Under the pieces are notes generated by a model that was given only the letters and a program-made list of their open reading frames with translations, did no database searches and was not told the origin of the DNA. From MWBF01 sp040772005 (GTDB taxonomy: Bacteria > Chloroflexota > Anaerolineae > CG2-30-64-16), in assembly GCA_040772005.1 (NCBI GenBank), contig JAXGYZ010000006.1:246896-310895 (forward strand): DNA of 64,000 bases, in the 5' to 3' direction. The position numbers and the translations under genes are program-made. Below, piece after piece: positions 19,064 through 27,250 of the stretch (its first letter is position 1; each line of letters opens with the position of its first letter).

Positions 19064-19177
19064 GACGTCTCCGATGCCAGGGTGTCTCGCCGCATCTGGC
19101 GCAGGCTGCTCCAATGACAGTGAATTGTCCCTTATCAATTATCATATAGCTGAGATTAAAGCAAGGAGGTGCTACGC
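19064..19177. promoter_or_regulatory. Divergent intergenic region
   Basis: The 114-nt space between divergently transcribed genes is markedly A+T-rich for this genome. It includes CCCTTATCAATTATCATATAG at 19130-19149. Promoters for both directions must lie here, but no -35/-10 pair is clear enough to place. Confidence 0.35.
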
Positions 19178-19558
19178 ATGTACATGGTAATGCTCGTGCT
19201 GGATGTCCCAGAGAAACTGGACGCGGTGCTCGACGCGTGGCAGAGTGCCGGAATCAGCGGCGCGACCATTGCGGAGACGGCGGGCGTCCACCGGCGCCGC
19301 GCCCGCCGGCCGCGTGTCCCGACGCCCTACGCCATCGGGAGCCCGGGGCCAATGGGCCACGAAGGCAACTACACCCTCTGGGCCATCGTGCCCGACGAAG
19401 AGGCCGTGCGGCGGTGCCTGGCCGAGGCCGAGAGGGTTCTCGGTGACCTGAATGGCCCGGACACGGGCGTGTTGGCAGCCTGGCCCCTCGCAATGGTGAA
19501 GGGCGTGCCGCTCAAGCCGGCTGCGGCCGAGGGTGAGGGGGACGCATGGTCTGGCTGA
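19178..19558 (+). CDS. Small PII-like/ferredoxin-fold protein (tentative)
   Basis: A 126-aa protein beginning MYMVMLVLDVPEKLDAVLDA. The alternation of short strands and helices, plus the late segment YTLWAIVPDEEAVRRCLAEAE, resembles PII-like ferredoxin-fold proteins that bind nucleotides or metals next to transporters. No diagnostic motif proves it. The ATG at 19178 has AAGGAGG 8 nt upstream. Its 3' end overlaps the antiporter gene by 13 nt, which supports a regulatory role for that transporter. Confidence 0.6.
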   Translation: MYMVMLVLDVPEKLDAVLDAWQSAGISGATIAETAGVHRRRARRPRVPTPYAIGSPGPMGHEGNYTLWAIVPDEEAVRRCLAEAERVLGDLNGPDTGVLAAWPLAMVKGVPLKPAAAEGEGDAWSG

Positions 19559-20535
19559 TCTTCATCGGCAGCGCAGCGGTGATCGTCCTCGCGGCGACAC
19601 AACTGGCACGGTTCGGTGATGCCATCGCGGTGCGCACGAAGCTCGGCGGCATGTTTGTCGGCACGCTCCTGCTGGCCGGCGCCACCTCCCTGCCGGAACT
19701 GCTGACCACCATCAGCTCCCTGCGCCAGGGGGTGCCGAACCTGGCCGCCGGCAACATGCTGGGCAGCAACATGTTCAACATGTTCATGCTGGCCGTCCTG
19801 GACATGCTCTTCCGGCAGGAGCGCATCCTGCGCCGGGTTGCGACGCATCACGCGCTCACCGCCAGCCTGGCAACCCTGCTGATCGGGACGGCCGCTTTCT
19901 TCATCCTGGCCGATATCGATGTGAGCATCGGTTGGGTCGGCGCGGACAGCCTGGTGCTGCTCGCGATTTATGTCGCGGCTGTGCAGCAGATTCGTGCAGC
20001 CAATCCAGCCGCGGTGGCAGACCCTGTGACTGAGGCCGAGTTGGAGGGCGTGCCCCGCCTGTCGGTGGCGCTGGCCGGATTCTTCGCGGCCGCCGGCGTC
20101 CTGGTCCTGGTGACGCCGCAGTTGGTGAGCAGCAGCGCCGAAATAGCCGAGATGACCGGGCTGGGCGCCGGCTTCGTCGGCACGACCCTGGTTGCACTGG
20201 TCACATCCCTGCCTGAGCTGGTCACGACCATTGCGGCGGTCCGCATCGGCGCGTTCGATCTGGCCGTCGGCAACCTGTTCGGCAGCAACGCCTTCAACGT
20301 GGTGACGCTGAGCCTCAGCGACTTCTTCTTCACGCAGGGCCGCTTCCTGGGCGCCGTCGACCCGGCCTTCGCGCTGGTCGCGCTGCTGGGGCTGATCCTG
20401 ACGAGCATGGCATTGATCGGCAACCTGGCGCGCATCGAGCGGCGGCTGTTCCTGCTGGAGGCCGACGCCCTGGCCATCCTGGTGGTGTACCTGGGCGGGC
20501 TGTGGTTCCTCTATGCGCGGGGGATCGGCGGCTGA
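19546..20535 (+). CDS. Sodium/calcium (cation) exchanger, CaCA family
   Basis: A 329-aa, about 10-helix membrane antiporter with the two inverted alpha repeats of the CaCA superfamily. These are GATSLPELLTTISS with GNMLGSNMFNMF in the first half, and ALVTSLPELVTTIAAV with GNLFGSNAFNVV in the second. The acidic residues of both SLPEL motifs, which bind the cation, are present. It exchanges Ca2+ or another cation for Na+ or H+. The start overlaps the small upstream gene, implying coupled translation. Confidence 0.9.
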   Translation: MVWLIFIGSAAVIVLAATQLARFGDAIAVRTKLGGMFVGTLLLAGATSLPELLTTISSLRQGVPNLAAGNMLGSNMFNMFMLAVLDMLFRQERILRRVATHHALTASLATLLIGTAAFFILADIDVSIGWVGADSLVLLAIYVAAVQQIRAANPAAVADPVTEAELEGVPRLSVALAGFFAAAGVLVLVTPQLVSSSAEIAEMTGLGAGFVGTTLVALVTSLPELVTTIAAVRIGAFDLAVGNLFGSNAFNVVTLSLSDFFFTQGRFLGAVDPAFALVALLGLILTSMALIGNLARIERRLFLLEADALAILVVYLGGLWFLYARGIGG

Positions 20536-20572
20536 GGCGGCGCGGGGGCTGAGGAACGGTGTTCCGCATGCT

Positions 20573-22354
20573 TCAGCGGCCGAGCGGCCAGAAGAGCAGG
20601 ATCAGCGGGATGGCGACCAGCGCGACCACGGCCTCCAGCAGCAGCCCCATGCGCCAGTAATCGCCAAACTTGTAGCCGCCCGGCCCCATCACCAATGTGT
20701 TCGACTGGTGGCCGATGGGCGTCAGGAACGCGCACGACGCGCCGATGGCGATGGCGATCAGGAACGGGTCCGCCGAGACGCCCAGCCCCTCCGCCAGGCT
20801 GAGGCCGATCGGCGCGGTCAGCACGACCGCGGCTGCGTTGTTCACCAGGTCCGACAGGAACATCGTGAAGACCAGGACGATAACCAGCAGCGCGGCCGGC
20901 GAAAGCTGACCGGCCAGGCGCAGCAGCCCACCGGCAATCAGTGCCGCGCCGCCGGTCGTCTCCAGCGCCTCGCCCACGGGGATCATCGCGCCCAGCAGGA
21001 TGATGATGGGCCAGTCGATGCTCGCATAAGCCTCCTGCAGCGAAACGAAGCCGCCCATGAGCAGGACGATGACCGCGAGGACGAAGGCCACCTGCACCGG
21101 GACGAGGCCCAGCGCCGAAAGGAGCAGCGCGGCGCCGAAGATGACCAGGGGCGGGACGAGCCGCTGCGGCTGGCCGATGCGCAGCTCGCGCTGGGCCAGC
21201 GGCAGGCAGCCCAGCGTCGCCAGCACGTCTTTCGCCGTAGCAGCCGGACACTGCAGGAGCAGCACATCGCCCGCGGCCAGCCGGATGCGGTCGAGCCGCG
21301 CGCGCAGGCGCAGGCCCTGCCGCGCAATCGCCAGCAGGTTCACGCCGTGCCGCCGCCTGAGGTCGAGGCTGAACGCGGTCTCGCCCACCAGCAGCGCGTT
21401 CGCGGTCACCACCGCTTCCACCAGCATGACCTCATCCGATTCCAGGTCCGCCTGCACGATCTGCTGGCTGCCCACCAGCTCGAGCCGCGCCTTGGCCACC
21501 AGGTTTTTCAGGTTCTCGGCGTCCACCTGCAGGATCAGGATGTCGCCCGCCGCGAAGACCGTCGACGGCGGCGGCGGCAACTGCCGCACGCCGTTGCGCA
21601 CCAGCCCCAGGACGTTGATGCCGTTCTCCACCAGCGTGTTGATGTGCGGCAGCGGCTTGCCGATCAGGCGGGAGTCCTTCGGCAGCCGCACCTCGGTCAC
21701 GTACTTCTCGATCTCGAACAGGTCGTTGGCCGTGGCCTGGCCGCGGCGCGTGGGAATCAGCCGCCACCCGACCAGCACGATACAGAGCAGCCCGACCAGC
21801 GCCACCCCCAGCCCGACCGGCGTGAAGTCGAACATACGGAACGGGGGCGCGCCCGTCTGAGCCCGGAAGGAGGCGGCGATGATGTTCGGCGGGGTGCCGA
21901 TGAGGGTGGTCATGCCGCCGAGCAGCGAGGCAAAGGCCAGCGGCATAAGAAAGACCGAGGCCGGGATCGCCTTCCGCCGCGCGACCTGGATGGCCACCGG
22001 CATGACCAGCGCCAGCGCGCCGATGTTGTTCATGAACGCGGAGAGCGCCGCAACGATGCCGGTGAGCGCGGCCAGTTGCACCGTCACACCGCCCCGGAGG
22101 CGCAGCAGCCGCTCGCCCAGCAGGTCCACCACGCCGGAGTTCTGCAGGCCGCGGCTGATGACGAGCACCGCGGCCACGGTGATGACGGCCGCGTTGCTGA
22201 AGCCGCTGAAGACCCGCTCGGCCGGAATCAGGCCGGCCAGCGCAACGATCATCAGCGCGAGCAGGGCCACCACGTCATAGCGCCAGCGCCCCGTGACGAA
22301 CAGCACCAAGGTCAACAGGAGGACACCGAAGATGATACCCTGTTGGATGGACAT
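20573..22354 (-). CDS. SLC13-type permease with internal RCK_C (TrkA-C) domains
   Basis: A 593-aa membrane protein. An N-terminal block of helices (VLLLTLVLFVTGRWRYDVVA) and a C-terminal block frame a soluble central region (~200-390). That region has two RCK_C-like segments, each around PxxSxLIGKPL... and ...GDILILQVDAENL or GDVLLLQC. The sequences SGFSNAAVITVAAVLVIS and FLTPIGHQSNTLVMGPGGY are typical of the SLC13/DASS group. It transports anions such as sulfate or dicarboxylates, possibly gated by the RCK_C domains. The start at 22354 follows GAGGGG. The opposite strand also has a long open frame here, which is a GC-driven shadow. Confidence 0.88.
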   Translation of the reverse strand: MSIQQGIIFGVLLLTLVLFVTGRWRYDVVALLALMIVALAGLIPAERVFSGFSNAAVITVAAVLVISRGLQNSGVVDLLGERLLRLRGGVTVQLAALTGIVAALSAFMNNIGALALVMPVAIQVARRKAIPASVFLMPLAFASLLGGMTTLIGTPPNIIAASFRAQTGAPPFRMFDFTPVGLGVALVGLLCIVLVGWRLIPTRRGQATANDLFEIEKYVTEVRLPKDSRLIGKPLPHINTLVENGINVLGLVRNGVRQLPPPPSTVFAAGDILILQVDAENLKNLVAKARLELVGSQQIVQADLESDEVMLVEAVVTANALLVGETAFSLDLRRRHGVNLLAIARQGLRLRARLDRIRLAAGDVLLLQCPAATAKDVLATLGCLPLAQRELRIGQPQRLVPPLVIFGAALLLSALGLVPVQVAFVLAVIVLLMGGFVSLQEAYASIDWPIIILLGAMIPVGEALETTGGAALIAGGLLRLAGQLSPAALLVIVLVFTMFLSDLVNNAAAVVLTAPIGLSLAEGLGVSADPFLIAIAIGASCAFLTPIGHQSNTLVMGPGGYKFGDYWRMGLLLEAVVALVAIPLILLFWPLGR

Positions 22355-22365
22355 GGCTGTGCCCC

Positions 22366-23628
22366 TCAGGCGGCAAGCGAGCGGAAGTCCGGCACCGTGT
22401 GGAAGGTAATCAGGTTCCCGTTGTGCGCGTTCGCGGCCCGTGCATCGCCGGAGCGCGCGAGCACGTGCAGGTCCGCGCCGTCGATGACCATGCTGGCATA
22501 GTGCCGCGCCTGTCGCGGGCTGTCCCCCACGGCCACCAGCCCGGCAAAGCACCAGTCGATGCAGTTGCGGGAATAGTGGAGCTGGAGCCGGTGCCGCTCG
22601 TTGTTCGGCAGCCCATACCGGTCCGCGGGCAGCCGGTCCGCGCGGGTCATGCTGTCCGTGGCCTGCGAGCTGAGGAGCCAGTACAGCGCGGTCGCCTCGT
22701 CGTACAGGATGTGGAACTTCATCTGGCCGCCCGGACACGGCACCAGCACGACCGTCTGGCCCGACGGCGCGGCCTCCGCCAGCGTCAGCAGCGACCCGTC
22801 CTCCTGCTCTACCACCTTCGCGATCGCGGCGTAGCCTGTCCCGCCCGTGTGGCAGCGGGCCCACAGGTGGAACGTGCGGCCCGCGGGGTCGTACCAGGTG
22901 TGGTCGGGGTCGACGAACTGCACGACGTTGGTCTCCAGCCAGCCGATCGGCGCGGACGACCGGCCCGGCGCAACCGTGACGGGCTCGGAGCGCCGCGACT
23001 CGAAGAACGGCACGGCCACATACCTGAGTTCCTCCGTGCGCACGAGGTCCCGGAAGGCCACGGGGTTGGCGCAGGTCCAGTTCTCCCGCCGGGTCAGGTC
23101 CGCGTCGACGCGGCCGCGCATCAGAATGGGCGCCAGCACCGAGGGCGTCCAGCCCCGGACATCGGTGTAGAGCAACCGCTCCATCACCAGGTAGACGTGG
23201 CCGCGGGCATAGTGCACGTTGCACGGCGCCTGGTGCCAGGTTTCGCCCGCCGTCAGCCGGACCGCCGGCCCCCAGCTCGCGCCGTCGTCGTCCGAGCGCA
23301 TGACGACCAGGTCGCCGTCCTGCCCGAGGATGTAGACGGACGCGCCGGCGACGAAGGGCCGGGCGTGCCAGAACGGGAAGTCCGCACGCCAGGTCCAGGT
23401 GCGGCCGTGATCATCCGATGTGAAGACCTTGCCCTGGTTGTGCAGGCCCATGTCGCCCGTGCGTGCCTTGGGCCCGGGGAGCCCGGCGACGCCGGGCCCG
23501 CCGATATCGAGCGTGGCGACCAGCCGCCCGCCCGCGCAGCGGCAGATGCCGGGGCTGTAGCAGAACACCGCCGCCGGGTCGGGCGACTCGTAGACCGTGA
23601 TGTAGTGGTTCGCGAGGGGTGCGGGCAT
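22366..23628 (-). CDS. BNR-repeat (sialidase-like beta-propeller) protein
   Basis: A 420-aa protein starting MPAPLANHYITVYESPDP. Asp-box-type motifs S-D-D-H-G-R-T-W (TSDDHGRTWTW) and S-D-D-D-G-A-S-W are visible, as expected in a six-bladed sialidase-like propeller. There is no signal peptide, so it is probably cytosolic. The Arg triad of true sialidases cannot be assigned by eye, so the glycosidase call is not secure. The start follows CAGGAG. It lies 11 nt upstream of the SLC13 gene on the same strand and diverges from the FAD enzyme across a 113-nt promoter region. Confidence 0.7.
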   Translation of the reverse strand: MPAPLANHYITVYESPDPAAVFCYSPGICRCAGGRLVATLDIGGPGVAGLPGPKARTGDMGLHNQGKVFTSDDHGRTWTWRADFPFWHARPFVAGASVYILGQDGDLVVMRSDDDGASWGPAVRLTAGETWHQAPCNVHYARGHVYLVMERLLYTDVRGWTPSVLAPILMRGRVDADLTRRENWTCANPVAFRDLVRTEELRYVAVPFFESRRSEPVTVAPGRSSAPIGWLETNVVQFVDPDHTWYDPAGRTFHLWARCHTGGTGYAAIAKVVEQEDGSLLTLAEAAPSGQTVVLVPCPGGQMKFHILYDEATALYWLLSSQATDSMTRADRLPADRYGLPNNERHRLQLHYSRNCIDWCFAGLVAVGDSPRQARHYASMVIDGADLHVLARSGDARAANAHNGNLITFHTVPDFRSLAA

Positions 23629-23741
23629 GTCCGGCTCCTGAGCGTGTCGAATCTGACAAAGGACACCAGGCAGTATATCATGGCGGTGATGTGGTGCAGA
23701 TGTCGCGGAACGAGCGGCAGACTGCCAGCCAGGAGACAGGG

Positions 23742-25094
23742 ATGAACGACACATTCGATGTGATTGTCGCCGGCGGCGGGGTGGCAGGCGTGACGGCGGC
23801 CGCTGCCGCCGCGCGCAACGGGGCGCGCACGCTGCTGATCGAGCGCCACAACTGCCTCGGCGGCAGCCTGACCTCGGGCTCCGTCGGACCCATGATGACG
23901 TTTAGCGACGGCCTCAGCCGCCAGGTGATCGCGGGCCTGGCCCAGGAGATCGTGGACCGGCTGGTCGCGCTCGATGCCTCGCCGGGCCACATTCCCGACA
24001 CCTCCGGCTACACAGCCACCATCACCCCCTTCGATCCCGAGGCGCTGAAACTGGTGGCCCAGCGGCTGGTGCTCGAGGCAGGCGCGCAGGTCCTCTTGCA
24101 GACCTGGATCACCGGCGTGCTGCAGGAGGGCCAGGCGGTCAATGGGCTCGAGGTGGAGAACAAGGGCGGGCGCAGCACCCTCCGCGCCCGCGTGGTCATC
24201 GACGCCACCGGCGACGCGGATGTGGCGGCCCGTGCGGGCGCGCCCTTCGTCGTCGGCCGGCCCGCAGACGGCCTCACGCAGCCGGCCAGCCTGATGTTCC
24301 GCGTCACCGGCTTCGATCCCGCTCCCCTGCGCGCCTACGCGCACGCACATCCTGAAGACCTGCGCCTCGCTGCAGCAGGCCCGGACGGGTACGATCGGGA
24401 ACGGCTCCTCGCCGTTTGCGGCTTCCAGCGCCAGCTCCGTGCAGCGCAGGAACGGGGCGAGCTGCACCTGGAGCGCGACCAGGTGCTCTTCTTCAACACG
24501 GACCAGCCCGACCAGCTCTTCATCAATATGAGCCGGATCACGCGGCTCGACCCCCTGGATCCCTGGTCGCTAAGCCGGGCCGAGATGGCCGCGCGCGAGC
24601 AGGTCTTCGAGATCCTGCGCTTCCTACGCCGGCACATCCCCGGGTGTGCCGGGCTGCGGCTGATGGCTACGGGAGCGCAGCTGGGACTGCGGGAGAGCCG
24701 GCGCATCGTGGGCGCCTACATCCTCACCGGCGAGGACTGCGTCCAGGCCCGCCGCTTCCCGGATGCCATCGCCCGAAGCGCTTACCCGATCGATATCCAC
24801 CAGCCGGATGGCCGCGGCAACGTGGACCTGTTCCTGCCGCCCGGCGAGACGTACGACATCCCGTATCGCTGCCTGCTGCCGCGCGACCTGGACGGCCTGC
24901 TCGTGACCGGCCGCTGCATCTCCACGGATCACTGGGCGCACGGCAGCACGCGCGTCTCGCCCACCTGCATGGCCCTCGGGCAGGCGGCCGGCGCCGCGGC
25001 CGCGCTCGCCGTGCAGGCAGGCGTGCAGCCCAGACAGGTCGACGTTGAGGCGCTGCGCGGCCGGCTCTTGAGCCAGGGCGCCAGCCTGAACTAA
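23742..25094 (+). CDS. FAD-dependent oxidoreductase (FAD_oxidored type)
   Basis: A 450-aa flavoprotein. The dinucleotide fold starts VIVAGGGVAGVTAAAAAARNG, followed by LLIERHNCLGGSLTSG, with the cysteine and GG typical of the PF12831-like group. The second nucleotide-contact segment is VVIDATGDADVAARAGAP. The C-terminal FAD contacts are DGLLVTGRCIS and SPTCMALGQAAGAAAA. Members often act on sugars or organic acids in carbohydrate catabolic clusters. The ATG follows AGGAGACAGGG, and the stop is 48 nt before the UROD-like gene. Confidence 0.85.
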   Translation: MNDTFDVIVAGGGVAGVTAAAAAARNGARTLLIERHNCLGGSLTSGSVGPMMTFSDGLSRQVIAGLAQEIVDRLVALDASPGHIPDTSGYTATITPFDPEALKLVAQRLVLEAGAQVLLQTWITGVLQEGQAVNGLEVENKGGRSTLRARVVIDATGDADVAARAGAPFVVGRPADGLTQPASLMFRVTGFDPAPLRAYAHAHPEDLRLAAAGPDGYDRERLLAVCGFQRQLRAAQERGELHLERDQVLFFNTDQPDQLFINMSRITRLDPLDPWSLSRAEMAAREQVFEILRFLRRHIPGCAGLRLMATGAQLGLRESRRIVGAYILTGEDCVQARRFPDAIARSAYPIDIHQPDGRGNVDLFLPPGETYDIPYRCLLPRDLDGLLVTGRCISTDHWAHGSTRVSPTCMALGQAAGAAAALAVQAGVQPRQVDVEALRGRLLSQGASLN

Positions 25095-25142
25095 CGACAA
25101 CCGCGGAATACGCAGAGCACGCCGAAGGATGATTCAAGATCC

Positions 25143-26243
25143 ATGCCAACCGTCGAACCCGCACCCCTGCTCTGCAAGCCCGACTTCCCCGAAGCCGCCG
25201 CGCGCTGGGAGGCCTACCTCGCCGGCGACCTCATCGACCGCCCCGTCGTCTGCGTGACCGCGCCGCGGCCGGGCGCCGCCGTCCCCGCGCCCTGGCAGCA
25301 CTACGGCTACCGGGAGCGGGTGTTCGACGACATCGACGGCCTGCTCGACCGGGTCCTGGCACACGCCGAGGCCACGTTCTACGGCGGGGAGGCCATCCCC
25401 GCGTTCATGCCCAGCATTGCGGCCGACGAGATCGCCGTCTTCACGAGTGCGGAGCTGCGCTGGAGCCCCGACTCGCCCGACACGAACTGGGCCGTGCCCT
25501 ACGTGGAGAACTGGGAGGCCGCGCTGCCGCTGCGCCTGCACGAGGAGAGCCCCATGTGGCAGCGAATGCTCGCGCTGGTGCGCCGCGCGGCGGAGCGGCT
25601 GGCCGGCCGGATGCTCATCCAGCCCCTCGACTGGCACACGAACATGGACCTGCTGTCGGCCATCCGCGGGCCGCAGCGCCTGTGCCTGGACGTGGTGGAG
25701 CGGCCCGAGCTGATCGACCGCGCGATGGCCAGCGCCCGCAGCCTGTTCCCCGTCCTCTGGGACGCCATCCGCACCGCCGGCAGCATGGACGAGCGGGGCT
25801 ACACGCAGGGGCTCTACTCGCCGGCCGGCACCTCGAACCTCGCGTGCGACTTCGCCGCGCTCATCGGCCCGCGCATGTTCCGCCGCTGGGTGCTGCCCGC
25901 GCTGGAGGAAGAGGCCGCGCTCGTCGGGCACGCGTACTTCCACTGGGATGGCCCGGACGCACTCAAGCACATGCCCGACCTCCTCGCCAGCCCGTACTTC
26001 CACACCATCGGGTACGTGCCCGGCAAGATCGCCGTGGATGGCAGCGGCGACCGGCATCCACGCTATATCGAAATGTACAAGACCCTCCAGGCCGCGGGCA
26101 AGTCCGTCCATGTCTGGGGCACGCCCGACGAGCTGATGTACATGCACCGCCGCCTGCGGCCGGAGAAGACTCTTTACACTACGAGCGTCGCCAGTCAGAC
26201 GGAGGCCGAGGCGCTGCTGGACTGGTTTGCCAGGCATACGTAG
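25143..26243 (+). CDS. Uroporphyrinogen-decarboxylase-like protein
   Basis: A 366-aa protein with overall TIM-barrel-like spacing and the late segments VGHAYFHWDGPDALKHMPDL and YFHTIGYVPGK. These resemble the divergent UROD/methylcobamide-methyltransferase superfamily common in carbohydrate-utilising bacteria. The canonical HemE N-terminal arginine motifs are not seen, so haem synthesis is unlikely. Paired with the FAD oxidoreductase upstream, it may belong to a catabolic unit. This is a low-resolution assignment. Confidence 0.55.
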   Translation: MPTVEPAPLLCKPDFPEAAARWEAYLAGDLIDRPVVCVTAPRPGAAVPAPWQHYGYRERVFDDIDGLLDRVLAHAEATFYGGEAIPAFMPSIAADEIAVFTSAELRWSPDSPDTNWAVPYVENWEAALPLRLHEESPMWQRMLALVRRAAERLAGRMLIQPLDWHTNMDLLSAIRGPQRLCLDVVERPELIDRAMASARSLFPVLWDAIRTAGSMDERGYTQGLYSPAGTSNLACDFAALIGPRMFRRWVLPALEEEAALVGHAYFHWDGPDALKHMPDLLASPYFHTIGYVPGKIAVDGSGDRHPRYIEMYKTLQAAGKSVHVWGTPDELMYMHRRLRPEKTLYTTSVASQTEAEALLDWFARHT

Positions 26244-26286
26244 TAGCCTAAACCTATTCAGAGCGAGTACCGCTGTCAGAACTGAG

Positions 26287-26358
26287 ACAGAATTGACGGG
26301 ATTGACGGGATTACTCCTGTAAATCCTCCTGTAAATCCTGTCAATCCTGTCCAGAATC
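26287..26358. repeat. Imperfect inverted repeat of the GGACAGGATT type
   Basis: GAATTGACGGGATTGACGGGATT is answered by AATCCTGTCAATCCTGTCC, with two direct copies of TCCTGTAAATCC between. It could form a long imperfect hairpin. The rest of 26244-26660 has no gene I can support. It includes CCCCTTGTG...CACAAGG (26428-26469), another weak inverted repeat. Confidence 0.55.
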
Positions 26359-26664
26359 GCCTATGGTTGTCACATTGGACTGTATATAGTAGTGCGCCAC
26401 GCTGATTTTGAGGAACTTAGCGCAGCCCCTTGTGGGTGTAGCCGCGTGGGCGTGCGAGCGGGCACAAGGCCCTATGCTACGTGATATCCTGCGCGCGTCC
26501 CGCCAGTTAGCCCCCAACTGAATCGGCCAGTTGGCCTACGAATAACTCGTCCACCTGCCCCATGCGCACGTGCATGCCCAGGTGTAAGCTACAGGCAAAC
26601 ATCAACCAAACATCAACCCGGTCGATCCGACCGGCGGAGCGAGAAACCGCACAGGAGGCTTGCG

Positions 26665-26835
26665 ATGTTTGCCCTGTACGATCTGGACACAGCCATGAAC
26701 GAGTATGAGCAAAAGCTGCGCACGGCGGAAGAAGGCCGGCAGGCCCGAAAGTTCGAGCAGGACTACGCCCGGAAGCTCGCGCGGCAGGTCGCCCGGTTGG
26801 CCGGGCTGCTGCTGACCGCCCTGGGTCTCAAATAA
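26665..26835 (+). CDS. Small 56-aa protein with amphipathic helix and hydrophobic tail
   Basis: The frame encodes 56 residues: MFALYDLDTAMNEYEQKL, a charged helix rich in E, R, K and Q, then a hydrophobic end VARLAGLLLTALGLK. A strong ribosome site CAGGAGG stands 8 nt before the ATG, which makes it more credible than a chance frame. The C-terminal 15 residues could lie along or in the membrane. I do not recognise the family. It is isolated, with structured repeats on both sides. Confidence 0.6.
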   Translation: MFALYDLDTAMNEYEQKLRTAEEGRQARKFEQDYARKLARQVARLAGLLLTALGLK

Positions 26836-26862
26836 GCCCGTATACTGCACAGGGTTGGCGCC

Positions 26863-26929
26863 GGAGTCGGGGCCCGGCCGGATAGCGGCGGCACACATCG
26901 CCGCCCAAGCCGGCCAATGCCCCGGCTCC
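26863..26929 (+). other. Three-tier stem-loop downstream of the 56-aa gene
   Basis: The outer arms GGAGTCGGGGC / GCCCCGGCTCC pair with one T-G wobble. The middle arms CCGGCCGG / GCCGGCC and inner arms GCGGCGG / CGCCGC nest inside. No T-run follows, so it may be a structured 3' end or another intergenic repeat rather than a simple terminator. Confidence 0.5.
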
Positions 26930-26989
26930 TGCGTTAAGATCCTTGCCATCCGGCCCCAGGGCGGTTTCATAGTGCGCCAGGTGAACCCG

Positions 26990-27095
26990 CCTGGCAACTG
27001 AAGTTGCGGCTACCCTTGCGAAGTCTGCCTACGCAGACTGGAACTAACCGGCGTAGGCCGGTTTCGTAGGGGTAGCCGCAGTTTCAACTGCCAGG
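26990..27095. repeat. Long imperfect hairpin repeat (GTTGCGGCTACCC family)
   Basis: CCTGGCAACTGAAGTTGCGGCTACCC at 26990-27015 is answered by GGGTAGCCGCAGTTTCAACTGCCAGG ending at 27095, with compensatory differences inside the arms. The interior holds smaller stems GTCTGC-CTA-CGCAGAC and CCGGCGTAGGCCGG. It fills the gap before the first GNAT gene. Confidence 0.65.
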
Positions 27096-27250
27096 TGGAA
27101 GGCCCGATTGCAACATGACTTCGCCCTGATCCGGCCCACATGCCGTTTGACGCCCCACATCCCCCGATATTATACTGGCATGGCCGGCCAACAACAGCGC
27201 GCGACTGCTGGTCGCGTTCCTGGAAGCCTGGCCGGCCAAGTGAGGCAACT

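Noticed and set aside
20513..23745. Long plus-strand frames (662 and 448 codons) opposite the SLC13 and BNR genes
   Set aside because: Both are shadows. The products are rich in R, H, Q and D without motifs, while the minus strand encodes clear transporter and propeller features.
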